Source: Hawksworthiomyces lignivorus
Taxonomy: Eukaryota; Ascomycota; Sordariomycetes; Ophiostomatales; Ophiostomataceae
DNA length: 64,000 nt
NCBI GenBank assembly: GCA_002917075.1
Contig: NTMA01000063.1
Coordinates: 62,001 to 126,000 of the forward strand
Reading direction: 5' to 3'
Part shown: in pieces, positions 49,046-57,439 of the stretch
Numbering within the stretch: the first letter of the stretch is position 1
How the letters are laid out: every line of letters starts with the position of its first letter
The notes under the pieces: generated by a model
Seen by the model: the letters and a program-made list of their open reading frames with translations, nothing else
The model's database searches: none
Told to the model about the DNA's origin: nothing
Translations under genes and position numbers: made by a program

Positions 49046-49520
49046 AGGAGGCAGGCAAGGAGCAGGGCAAAAAAAAAAAAAAAAGGAGGGACAGAATTGC
49101 CAGCGATCAGATCCAGTGCCATGCCAGCGGCTGTGTGTATAGGAAGCAACTGTGGAAGGGAAAGGCAGGCACAAGAAGAACTAAGCAAATAAAAAATAGC
49201 GTGGCTCTATCGCCACAAATAGACATTTACATGATTTAGAAAGCAAAAAATGAGAAGCATTATTTGTTCAATGAAACCAACTCGCAAAGGAGAACTGTGT
49301 GAATCTCTATGGGCGGCGTGTGAGGTAAGCAGAGTCTCTGTTTCTGTGGCTTGCCCGCTGTGGCGGTGCTAAATTTTTAGCGGAATGGCCTGTAAAAATT
49401 GAATTTCTAGTAGCTACACATGAGCGGCCGACGAAGACCGTTACAAGTAAGCCTCAGCAATCCTATATGCAAAATTTTCTTACGCATTGGACCTGTGCGT
49501 AGAAACAATTGCAAAGAATT
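49046..49520 (+). other. Intergenic: HisRS 3' UTR and promoter of the next gene
   Basis: 475 bases between two plus-strand genes. It includes a run of A (49070-49084), an AATAAA poly(A)-signal candidate (49188-49193), and the leader of the small mitochondrial protein gene. Nothing else is recognised. Confidence 0.5.
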
Positions 49521-50179
49521 ATGGCTTCTTTACTCCAGAGACTGGCCGTCCGGGGCCGGCCAAGGCTGGGCCTCTTCCCTGCAGTATGGGACCCCTCGGC
49601 GCGGGCGCCTCTTCCGTTTGCGCTCTCGGTCCGGCAAAATTCCACGGCCGCCCCGTCCTCGACAGCATCGGCAGAACGCATCCAGTACAAGACCAAAAAG
49701 GTCTGGCCGCCGGACTTTACGCGGCTGTCGCCGCAGGAGCAGCTGCGGTTCGAGAAGCGGTTCAAGCGGCGTGTGGCGCTGAAGTCGGCGCGGCCCCGCT
49801 GGGTCAAGTTTGTCAAGCTGGCGCAGCTGTTTTCGGTGACGTGTGAGTTTTGCGCACAAAAGCAAGATTCCATGCAGCTTCAGGAACGGAGCGGTTTGCA
49901 TATTGACCAAAAAATTTTGCATTTCTTCTTAGTCGTCACGATCTATTGTATACTGTTCATGCAGTGGGAGCATGGACCGCAGCCATTTGAAGGGGTATGC
50001 TTCCAAATTCTACATCCCAAACCAGCTTCCTTCACCAGCACGTAGTGTTTCCCTTTTATGCTAACCCTATTATTAAGATCCGCGCGTGGTTCTGGAACGC
50101 AGTGGGCGCGCTGCAGGGCGGGCAGCGGAATGCGATCCGGAAGGGCTCGGAGGTGGAAGAGAGCGGCCGGAGCCGGTAG
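49521..50179 (+). CDS. Small predicted mitochondrial membrane protein, unknown function
   Basis: Three exons: 49521-49842, 49933-49994 and 50078-50179, giving 161 residues. Introns are 90 bp (GTGAGT..TTCTTAG) and 83 bp (GTATGC..branch GCTAACC..TTAAG). The N-terminus (MASLLQRLAVRGRPRLGLF..ALSVRQNSTA) looks like a mitochondrial presequence. A basic conserved-looking middle follows (KVWPPDFTRLSPQEQLRFEKRFKRR). A membrane segment is created across the first junction (KLAQLFSVTFVTIYCILFMQWEHG), then PQPFEGIRAWFWNAVG and a polar tail. The splice model is supported because each junction keeps frame and rebuilds the membrane helix. I recognise it only as a probable inner-membrane protein; I cannot name the family. 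Convergent with the AP-3 sigma gene, 295 bases away. Confidence 0.75.
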
Positions 50180-50474
50180 GCATCGTCTCCGCAGACCGAG
50201 ACAAAAGTAGCTTCCCTTTTTTGTCTCTTTTTCGATTCCCTTGTTCCATTTTTTTTATCTCGTGTCCTTTTTTGCATTGCGAATTGGCGTTTCGATAGAC
50301 TGCTTTTGAAATATACCCCTCCTAAATTTCTCCTCTCTCCTTCAGCATGAGGACTCTGCATGGAGCTCTGCCAGTGAATTTTGCTGCCCGCCTGGCTCTC
50401 TCTTTGCCCTGGGATTTGCATGTGATACTGCGTAGATTGGAGCTTTGTCGCCGTCGCCGCCGTCGTTGTCCTCG

Positions 50475-51165
50475 TCACCGGCCATGCCACACAAAGTTGC
50501 CGGCCAGGCTGAGGGCGTTGATGCCCGACGTGCTGCCGTTGCCGCCGCCGCCGCTGCCGCCGCCGCCGCTGTTGACGGGCCGCTTTGCCACGGCGCCCTG
50601 GGCGCGGACGCCGGCGACAATGCGGTCGAGGTTGGTCTCGATGACGACGCCGCCGACGACCATCTCGCCGAGGGTGGCGTGCATGGACTCGAAGTTGAAG
50701 ATGAGGTCGAGCTCGCAGACGTTCTCAAAGAGGCGGTCCAGCGCCTCGACGTAGACCTGGATCAGGTCGATGAGCGCCAGCGGGCTCTCGGTGGCCGTCG
50801 AGATGACGATAAAGTACAGCGTCGCGTAGTGCCGGTACGTCACCAGCGACGGCACGTCCGACGCGTCCGTCGACGACGCCGCGCTGCCCGCGGGGCCGGC
50901 CAGCAGCGGCGGCAGCGGCAAAAAGTTGCACGAGCCCGGCGGCCGGTTCGACACGAGCGCAAAGATCTCGGCGATCAGGCGCTGCTGGATGCTCGTGTCC
51001 TGGGAAATGGAAAGGGGTGAGCAGCGCAAGAGCAAGCAAAAAAAAGACAAGCAAAAAATACGGGAGAGCACGTGGAGTGAAATAGAGCAAGCTTACCAGC
51101 TGCGTGTAGAACTTGGTCAGCCGAGGCTGGCCCTGGCCGTTGAAGACGAGAAAGGCGTTGATCAT
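50475..51165 (-). CDS. aps3: AP-3 complex subunit sigma
   Basis: Two exons: 51165-51097 and 50999-50475, separated by a 97-bp intron (donor GTAAGC, acceptor TTCCCAG, phase 0). The product is 197 residues. It begins MINAFLVFNGQGQPRLTKFYTQL, the sigma-adaptin longin fold start, and contains TYRHYATLYFIV, DLIQVYVEALDRLFENVCELDLIFNF and GEMVVGGVVIETN, diagnostic of AP-3 rather than AP-1/AP-2 sigma. AP-3 carries cargo from Golgi or endosomes to the vacuole. A Pro/Gly/Ala/Ser-rich insert (about residues 54-71) separates SCNFLP from the YRHYATLYF strand, and a Gly/Ser/Asn-rich tail extends the C-terminus, so it is a little longer than the animal protein. Divergent from the frataxin gene. Confidence 0.93.
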
Positions 51166-51633
51166 GACAGGCGACGACAAAGAGAGAAACGCACCCAAAG
51201 AGAAAGAAAGAAGAGAGAGAAAGAACGCGCAGACGCGGACCACGAGCGCAAGCACAAAGTAACAAAGACGTAAGGGTGAAAGAGGTGCGGTAAGACAGGC
51301 CAGTGGTGTGGTATGTAAGGGTGTGTGTTGTTCCGGGGTCTGGCACAAGCTCGCGCGAGATGTCGACATGCCGTCCAAAGTAGCGGGGCAGCTTTGTCTC
51401 TCGTTTTCTTTCATGCACAGGGGACCAACCGCCCACTACAGAGGCCGAAAATAGTGGGGCTGCATTTTTACAGTGGATTTCAGAATCTTTTCTTGGTTGC
51501 TGCTATTATACTTCACGGCTGTTCTCTGTAAAAGTCATTCGACACCACCACGCACCTCCAGCCAGCACGAAGTCAATTAGCAGAGGAGCTGCTCTTGAGA
51601 TTGAATTGGGTTGTCTGGGTCTACCGCGCAACA
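51166..51633. promoter_or_regulatory. Divergent promoter between AP-3 sigma and frataxin genes
   Basis: 468 bases serve two genes transcribed away from each other. The side next to AP-3 sigma is rich in CT when read in its sense, as for a fungal leader. No gene is recognised. Confidence 0.5.
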
Positions 51634-52266
51634 ATGACTCGTCCGGCTTTGTCAGTGCCGTCTCGGCTGGCCCGGCAGCTTACTTCCAAGACAGCGACTG
51701 GTGTCACGCGGCAGCCTTCTCTGCGTCCGTCTTGCCAACAGTGTCGTCTAGCGGGCCGACAAGCCTCAGTACGAGTCTTCTCCTCTACGCCTGCTGCTTT
51801 CTCGTCGTCGCCATCCTCCTCTTCCTCTTCCAGCTTCTTGCCGCTCCGTCCCTCGCCCGCTCTCTTCTCGCCGCCGCCGCCGCCACAACCGCAGGCCGTT
51901 GCGCTGACCGATGCAGAGTACCACGAACTAGCCGACGACTACCTGGACCGTCTGCTGGTGCGCCTAGAGGCCATGCAGGACGCCCGCGAAGACGTCGACG
52001 TCGAGTACTCGTCGGGTGTACTGACGCTCGCCTTCACCACGCCCTCGGGCAACCGCACCTACGTCATCAACAAGCAGCCGCCGAACAAGCAGATCTGGCT
52101 GTCGTCGCCAAAATCCGGGCCGAAGCGGTATGACTGGGTCGTCGCCGCGGGAGAAGACGGCGAGCAGGGCCAGTGGATTTACCTCAAGGACGGCTCGTCA
52201 CTCAACGAGCTGTTCCGGGAGGAGATCGGCTTGGATCTGGACGCACCAGAAGAAGAGGAGCTATGA
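51634..52266 (+). CDS. yfh1: Frataxin, mitochondrial iron-sulfur cluster assembly factor
   Basis: A single exon of 210 residues. Residues 1-85 are Arg/Ser/Pro-rich with few acids, fitting a mitochondrial presequence that Yfh1-type proteins lose in two steps. The frataxin domain starts at about residue 90: LTDAEYHELADDYLDRLLVRLEA forms the first helix with acidic residues implicated in iron binding, followed by DVDVEYSSGVLTLAF, the hallmark strand NRTYVINKQPPNKQIWLSSPKSGPKRYDW (about 140-168), and the final helix SSLNELFREEIGL. The protein stimulates sulfur transfer on the Nfs1-Isu1 complex in the matrix. The start at 51634 is the first in-frame ATG. Confidence 0.96.
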   Translation: MTRPALSVPSRLARQLTSKTATGVTRQPSLRPSCQQCRLAGRQASVRVFSSTPAAFSSSPSSSSSSSFLPLRPSPALFSPPPPPQPQAVALTDAEYHELADDYLDRLLVRLEAMQDAREDVDVEYSSGVLTLAFTTPSGNRTYVINKQPPNKQIWLSSPKSGPKRYDWVVAAGEDGEQGQWIYLKDGSSLNELFREEIGLDLDAPEEEEL

Positions 52267-52638
52267 CGGAATTAAGGTGCTTCTGAGGCGCGCAGCACTC
52301 GATCGAGGAAATGAAGAAATAGAACAAGACAGTCTCCCATTGTCAAATTTACTGTATTAATAGCATATACCAGACCAGTGTGACGACAAACAAAGAAGAA
52401 GCCATTCAATTGACCTGTCTACCTAGGCCCATCGCCTCTGTCCTTTGTGCGGGCACGGACTTTTAATCTCCCGGCTTACCATGTTACCACAGAAGCTTCT
52501 TAGCTCACCTCCCCTTTAGCATCCATGCAATCAATGCGAACATATTGTATATAGATCCTGTATATATCGTGTATATATAGATACATACGTAAATGGCCTC
52601 TTTTTCTATCTGCGTGCTGGCATAGGCAAGGAAACACA
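52267..52638 (+). promoter_or_regulatory. Intergenic: frataxin 3' flank and oxidoreductase promoter
   Basis: 372 bases between two plus-strand genes. A TATATA-rich stretch at about 52543-52586, with TGTATATA repeated, lies about 55-95 bases before the oxidoreductase ATG and is a plausible TATA/initiation region. Confidence 0.45.
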
Positions 52639-54486
52639 ATGGGCGCCGTTATCTCTGGGCTCGTCGGCGCGGGCAAGGCCGCTAAGTTCGTGGCCGAGAC
52701 GCTGCGCGATCTCTACCGGCAGTACAGCGCGCTAGACGCCCGCATGAACGCGCCGCCGGGCGTGCCGCCATCGTCGCCGACGCAGTCGTTCTGGCTCGAG
52801 AACCCGCCGCACCCGGAGCTGGTCGACATGCAGTCGCCGGCGCTGCCGGAGCAGGCCGACGTGGTGATCATCGGATCGGGCATCACAGGCGTGGCGGTGG
52901 CGCGGGCGCTGCTCGAGGAGCGGCCTGGCGTGCCTGCCAAAGAGAAGCCGACGGTCGTCGTGCTGGAGGCGCGCGAGATCTGCAGCGGCGCCACGGGCCG
53001 CAACGGCGGCCACATCAAGGCGTCGCCGCACGAGGGCATCGACCACTTTGTCAACAAGCGCAAGATGGCCGGGCCCCGCGCCGCCGCCCTGGTGCGGCTC
53101 CAGCTGGCCCACCTCGACCACATGCTGGCCATCTGCGGGGTCGCGAGCGACATAAAAGGCGATGAGAAGAGCAGCGGCGCCGGCAGCGGGGTGGCTGAGG
53201 CCGAATGCCGCGAGGTGGAGACGGTAGACCTCTTCGTAGACGAGGAGGCGTTCCGCAAGGCCCAGGAGACGGTCGACCTGCTGCACAAGTGGGTGCCCGA
53301 GTTCGAGATGCACGCGTGGCCTGCAGAGGTGGCGCAAAAAGTAAGTTGTAGCGGAACGGCGGCGGGGGCGACACTTCCCAAGAAAAAGGCGGCTGTCAAT
53401 ATGTGGAACGGAAAAGAAAAAAAAAAGCTAACAGGGACGCAGAAATTCTCGGCCGGCCCCCAGGTGGTCGGCGCCATCAGCTACCGGGCCGGGGCGCTGT
53501 GGCCGTACCGGTTTGTGACGGGGCTCTGGCGGCGCCTGCTGGACGCCAACCCGCCGGGCACGCTGTCCATCGAGACGGACACGCCGGTGGTGAGCGTGGC
53601 CGTGTTCGGCGTGGCAGAAATCGACGCTACCCACCCCTACCGCGTGTACACGCCGCGCGGCATGGTGCGCGCGCGCCACGTCGTGCACGCGACCAACGCT
53701 TTTGCGTCGCAGCTGGTGCCGGCGCTGCGCCGCAAGATGACCGGCTTCCGCGCCCACATGTCGGCCCAGCGCCCGGGCCCGCGCTTCCCCTCGGACCCGC
53801 TCGGCAAGCGCTCCTGGTCCATCATCTTTGCGCGCGGCTTCGACTACATCACGCAGCGGCCGGCTATGTCTGCAGACGGCAAGCACAGCGGCCCCGGCGC
53901 CGGCGGCGAGATCATGGCCGGCGGCGGCTTCGCCCGGTCCCCCGACGGCGGCCTCGACCAGCTGGCCGTCTACGACGACTCCAAGCTCGACCTCTTCACC
54001 ACCACTCACCTGCACGGCATCCTGCCCGCCGTGTTTGCGCCCCACTGGGGCCCCGACGGCGGTGGCAGCGGTGAGGGCAGTGGTGAGGGCAGCAGCAGTG
54101 TTGGCGGCGACGGCCACGTCCAGAGCATCTGGTCGGGAATCGTCGCGTCTTCCGCCGACATGGTCCCCTTGGTCGGGCGGCTGGACCCGCGGCTGACAGA
54201 CCGCCGGCCGATCAAAAAGGCCCTGAAGGCCGCCAACATCGCCACCACCACTGCTGCCGAGCCCGGCGAGTGGATCTCGGCCGCCTACATGGGCGACGGC
54301 ATGGTGTGGGCCTGGCTGTGCGGCACGGCGCTGGGGCTCATGGTGGCGGGGCGCGAGAATGAGGATCTGCCGCCGCTGCCAGGACAGCCGGCCGGCAGAG
54401 TCGTGGACTGGCTGCCGCCGGATCTGGCGCCCACGTACGACCGGCTGCGGAAGGTGGACATCACCGACCTAGCCGACTTGCTGTAG
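52639..54486 (+). CDS. FAD-dependent oxidoreductase (DAO superfamily)
   Basis: Preferred model is two exons, 52639-53340 and 53443-54486 (581 residues). The 102-bp intron between them is a multiple of three and has no stop, so the frame also reads through to 615 residues. The FAD-binding Rossmann motif is VVIIGSGITGVAVARALL (about 75-92), followed by VVVLEAREICSGATGRNGGHIK (about 110-130), typical of D-amino-acid-oxidase-like flavoenzymes that oxidise amines or amino acids. Further landmarks are GAISYRAGALWPYRFV, RHVVHATNAFASQLVP and near the end WISAAYMGDGMVWAWLCGTALGLM, a usual C-terminal FAD contact. The substrate cannot be deduced. The N-terminus MGAVIS fits an N-myristoylation consensus. 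Followed by the convergent deoxyhypusine synthase gene. Confidence 0.88.
   Translation: MGAVISGLVGAGKAAKFVAETLRDLYRQYSALDARMNAPPGVPPSSPTQSFWLENPPHPELVDMQSPALPEQADVVIIGSGITGVAVARALLEERPGVPAKEKPTVVVLEAREICSGATGRNGGHIKASPHEGIDHFVNKRKMAGPRAAALVRLQLAHLDHMLAICGVASDIKGDEKSSGAGSGVAEAECREVETVDLFVDEEAFRKAQETVDLLHKWVPEFEMHAWPAEVAQKVSCSGTAAGATLPKKKAAVNMWNGKEKKKLTGTQKFSAGPQVVGAISYRAGALWPYRFVTGLWRRLLDANPPGTLSIETDTPVVSVAVFGVAEIDATHPYRVYTPRGMVRARHVVHATNAFASQLVPALRRKMTGFRAHMSAQRPGPRFPSDPLGKRSWSIIFARGFDYITQRPAMSADGKHSGPGAGGEIMAGGGFARSPDGGLDQLAVYDDSKLDLFTTTHLHGILPAVFAPHWGPDGGGSGEGSGEGSSSVGGDGHVQSIWSGIVASSADMVPLVGRLDPRLTDRRPIKKALKAANIATTTAAEPGEWISAAYMGDGMVWAWLCGTALGLMVAGRENEDLPPLPGQPAGRVVDWLPPDLAPTYDRLRKVDITDLADLL
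53341..53442 (+). other. Stop-free 3n intron in the FAD oxidoreductase gene
   Basis: Donor GTAAGT, branch GCTAACA (53427-53433) and acceptor GACGCAG are all close to consensus. The 102 bases encode a Lys-rich 34-residue segment (including PKKKAAVN and KEKKKLTG) unlike the acidic-to-neutral surroundings. Retention would keep the frame. Confidence 0.8.
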
Positions 54487-54957
54487 ATAAGACCGATGCC
54501 TTGGGGGTAGTGTAGAAGGCAGGGCTAGTTTTACATACCGGATTCACCAGAGCATAAAAAGGCTCGTTGCAACCTTTTGAAAAAGAAGAAGAAGCTAAGT
54601 AGATAGAGCAAGTAATAGTACATATACTCCCTAGCCTCATTCCTTGGCTTGTGCCCATTGCGGCACGCGGCTCTCGAGCGAGAGCCAGGTCGCAGAAACA
54701 GCGAGCGTTCCGTTAACAAAGCTCTGCCGCTCTAGGGAAAAAAATCAGAGTTGGGGCGCGCCATCCCGCACACGGACATGCTCTGGAAAACCTACCCTCC
54801 ATGTGCTGGACAAGAAAAACGCCCTGCGGCGAACCACCAGATTCGCTCACTCTCGTAGATGCGGGCTGTGCCTGACCTGCTGTATCGCGGGGCACGGCCT
54901 GCCTTCCAGCTCCTACTCGAGGAATGTGCCAGGGGGATGTGAAGGCACTGCGGCGAA
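54487..54957. other. Intergenic between convergent oxidoreductase and deoxyhypusine synthase genes
   Basis: 471 bases hold the two 3' flanks. Open reading on the minus strand continues into this stretch only by reading through the last intron of the deoxyhypusine synthase gene, so it is not taken as coding. Nothing else is recognised. Confidence 0.5.
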
Positions 54958-56260
54958 TCAGGGTTCCTTTGCAAACGTGTTTGCCACGATAAAGGGGAAG
55001 CAGGCTGTCGCCTCCATGTAGACCTGCAGCGGGGGGTGGGGGGTCAGCAGACACGAAAAAAGAGACAAAAAGCGGAGAGGGAAGCAAAAAGCAGGAAGCT
55101 GAGCGCACCTTGACGGCGTCGGCGCCGACTTTGATCTTGCCCCAGGAGACGGCCTCGTCGGGGCGGGCGCCGGAGTCGCTGCCGTCGAACTCCTGGGCGG
55201 TGTTGATGTAGACGGCAGACTCGGCGCCGTTGCGCATGAGGCAGGCGTTGGCAATGTGGTGCTTGATGACGCCGCCGCCGAGGATGATCATGCCGGCGCG
55301 CTTGGCGCGCACGGACAGGGTGTTGATGCGGCGGATGTCCTCGACGATGTCGATGCGCAGCTGCTGGGGGGAGGCCTTGAAGGTGTGGAAGTAGAGCATA
55401 TCGCCGAGGCTGCCGTCGGTCAGGGCGGGGCAGAAGACGGGGATGTCGTTCTTGTAGGCCCAGTAGTAGACGGACCGCTCGTCGTTGATCTCCTTGCCCA
55501 AGCGGTGGATGACCTTGGACGGCGTCCAGTGGAACTCAGCGTCGCCGGCGGCCCGCGCGGCCTCCTGCTCGACGAGCATCTGGTCCAGGATGGGCACCAC
55601 CCAGTCCTCAAACGCGCAGTAGTTGGCGTTGGGCACCACCAGGTTGCCGATGCGGTTGAGGCCCTTGCGGCGCAGGTCGGCGCCGTCGGCGCTGAACGAC
55701 GACAGGTACGTGTCGCCCAGGCACTTGATAAAGTCCTCCTCGATGCCGCCGGCCGTCGTCACCACGGCCGACACGTGCTTGTGCTCCACCAGGTACCGGA
55801 AGACGCCGCGCAAGCCCGATGAGATCAGGTTGGACGTGTAGCCCAGGAAGATGGTGGTGCCTTCGCCCGTCTCCGGGTCCCGCCACGCCCGCTGCACATT
55901 CGGTTGGTCAAATTGGTCTTCTCAAGGCTTCATACAAAGGAAAGAGAAGCAGGATCGTTCCCCGCAGCGTCACCCCGCAGCATCACCCCCGCAGCAACTC
56001 ACCATGTCGTTGATGATGCGGATGGCATCCCCGATGGACGTCGCCTGGAAGCCCATGTGCTTCATGCCCTGGAGCAGGTCATCGACGGTGATGGGCCGGC
56101 CCTTGAGCTTGTTGAAGTCCAGCTCCTCAACCTTCTGGGCATTGGCCGGCATCTCTGTCGACTTAACGAGCACCGCATCTGTAGCTTGGGCAGGCGGCAG
56201 GTTGGCTGCCGGAGTGCCGTTGGAGTCCTTCTCCCCGACCACGTCCTTCATCTCGGTCAT
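54958..56260 (-). CDS. dys1: Deoxyhypusine synthase
   Basis: Three exons: 56260-56003, 55891-55109 and 55023-54958, giving 368 residues, the usual length. Introns are 111 bp (GTGAGT..GTGCAG) and 85 bp (GTGCGC..GCTGCAG), both phase 0, joining as [13 protein letters not shown] and [15 protein letters not shown]. The enzyme transfers the butylamine of spermidine, using NAD, to one lysine of eIF5A, the first step of hypusine formation in the cytosol. Landmarks: [72 protein letters not shown], and [16 protein letters not shown], which contains the catalytic lysine (about K338). The C-terminus ends [13 protein letters not shown]. Start is the first ATG of MTEMKDVV; an in-frame upstream extension to 56392 is unlike the family. 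Confidence 0.96.
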
Positions 56261-57439
56261 CCTTACGGTCTGCTGTGATGAATCGAGTGCATGCAGCAGC
56301 TTTTTATCAGCAGTCTCTCCTATTATCAAAAGATATGTAGACAGAGAAAGCGAAATGCAGTAGAGCAGGTAGAATGGTGGCCAAATACCCAACTTCTTTT
56401 CTTACTTTTTTTTTCTCTTTGCTTTTTCTTTTTTTTTTTTCTCTTTTTTTTTCTTCTTTTTTTTAATTCTTTTGATTTAGACTCATTTTCCTCTTTGGGC
56501 GGCCTTTACGGAAGGTGGAGGGGCATCCAAGTTCTTTCCCCCATGGCCAATCACAGGAAACAAAGCATCTTGTTTCAAGGCCACGATTCGCGCTTTCCCA
56601 TTGTTGGTCTAGTGCTGTCTAATGTGCCGTCTTTCCTCAATTGGATTAGCTTCAATTGTTCAACGCGCGAAGGTTGAACAGCCGAACAGGGGTAACTCTG
56701 GCCTTTTGATTGGCCCAATTCTAACAGCGCTTTGAACACTTTTTAAAGGAAAGAGCAAAGCACGCAGCACTGTACAGTATGACTCCGTACCCTATGAGCC
56801 CAGTCGTACCTGCCTACATACTGTCTACCTGTCTGTGTCTGTACAAGGCAGCACCTACCCACCCCTACAGTCGCGCCTTCTCCATAGTCAGCCAACTGAG
56901 CCCAAGTCGCTGCTGCCCCATATTTCCCGCTGGTGTTTCCACTATTTTCACTGTTTCCACTGTTCTTCAAACTTTTGCCGGCCTTCTCGAATTCAATCTC
57001 TCTCTCTCTCTCTCAAAACTCTCTTTGCCCTCGCCACTCTCACCACTTTCTTTTTGTTCAACACTATCTTTAACCCCAAATACCCTCAATCAGCGGTTTT
57101 ATCCTGCGGCGTTCGAATTATCTTCGTCTTCTCTATCAGAATTCGACGCGTGTCTTTCTGTCACCGAACGCCTGTCTCCTCTGGTATGGTGCGCTTTTTG
57201 GACTGTGCGTGAACTGCGGCCTCGTTTCATCACTTGCGATTCGCGCCTCCAACCATCCACTCTTTTAGACGACTGCACCAGGCCAGCCCACGAAAACTGC
57301 AGACTTTGTTGATTTCCTGACCATCTGGTTCTGGCCGACGGGAAGTGGACGTTCGCTTGTGTCCCCTCCCCCTTGGATGGGAGCCTCGTCAGGCCAGACC
57401 TTCGAGGGCGTATGCCCTACTCCCCCCTGATTTCTTTCA
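56261..57439. promoter_or_regulatory. Divergent promoter between deoxyhypusine synthase and corepressor genes, with corepressor 5' leader
   Basis: Four CCAAT boxes occur: 56547-56551 and 56715-56719 forward, 56640-56644 and 56709-56713 inverted. They are candidate sites for the HAP/CBC complex. T-rich tracts lie at 56405-56464 and a (TC)9 run at 56997-57014, then a CT-rich leader. Several short upstream ORFs precede the corepressor start. Confidence 0.55.
56997..57014 (+). repeat. (TC)9 dinucleotide repeat in corepressor leader
   Basis: A perfect TC repeat about 430 bases before the inferred start codon, inside a pyrimidine-rich leader. Confidence 0.8.

Noticed and set aside
54713..55108. 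Read-through C-terminus of deoxyhypusine synthase
   Set aside because: The family requires [17 protein letters not shown] after the WGKIK lysine, which is obtained only by removing 55024-55108.
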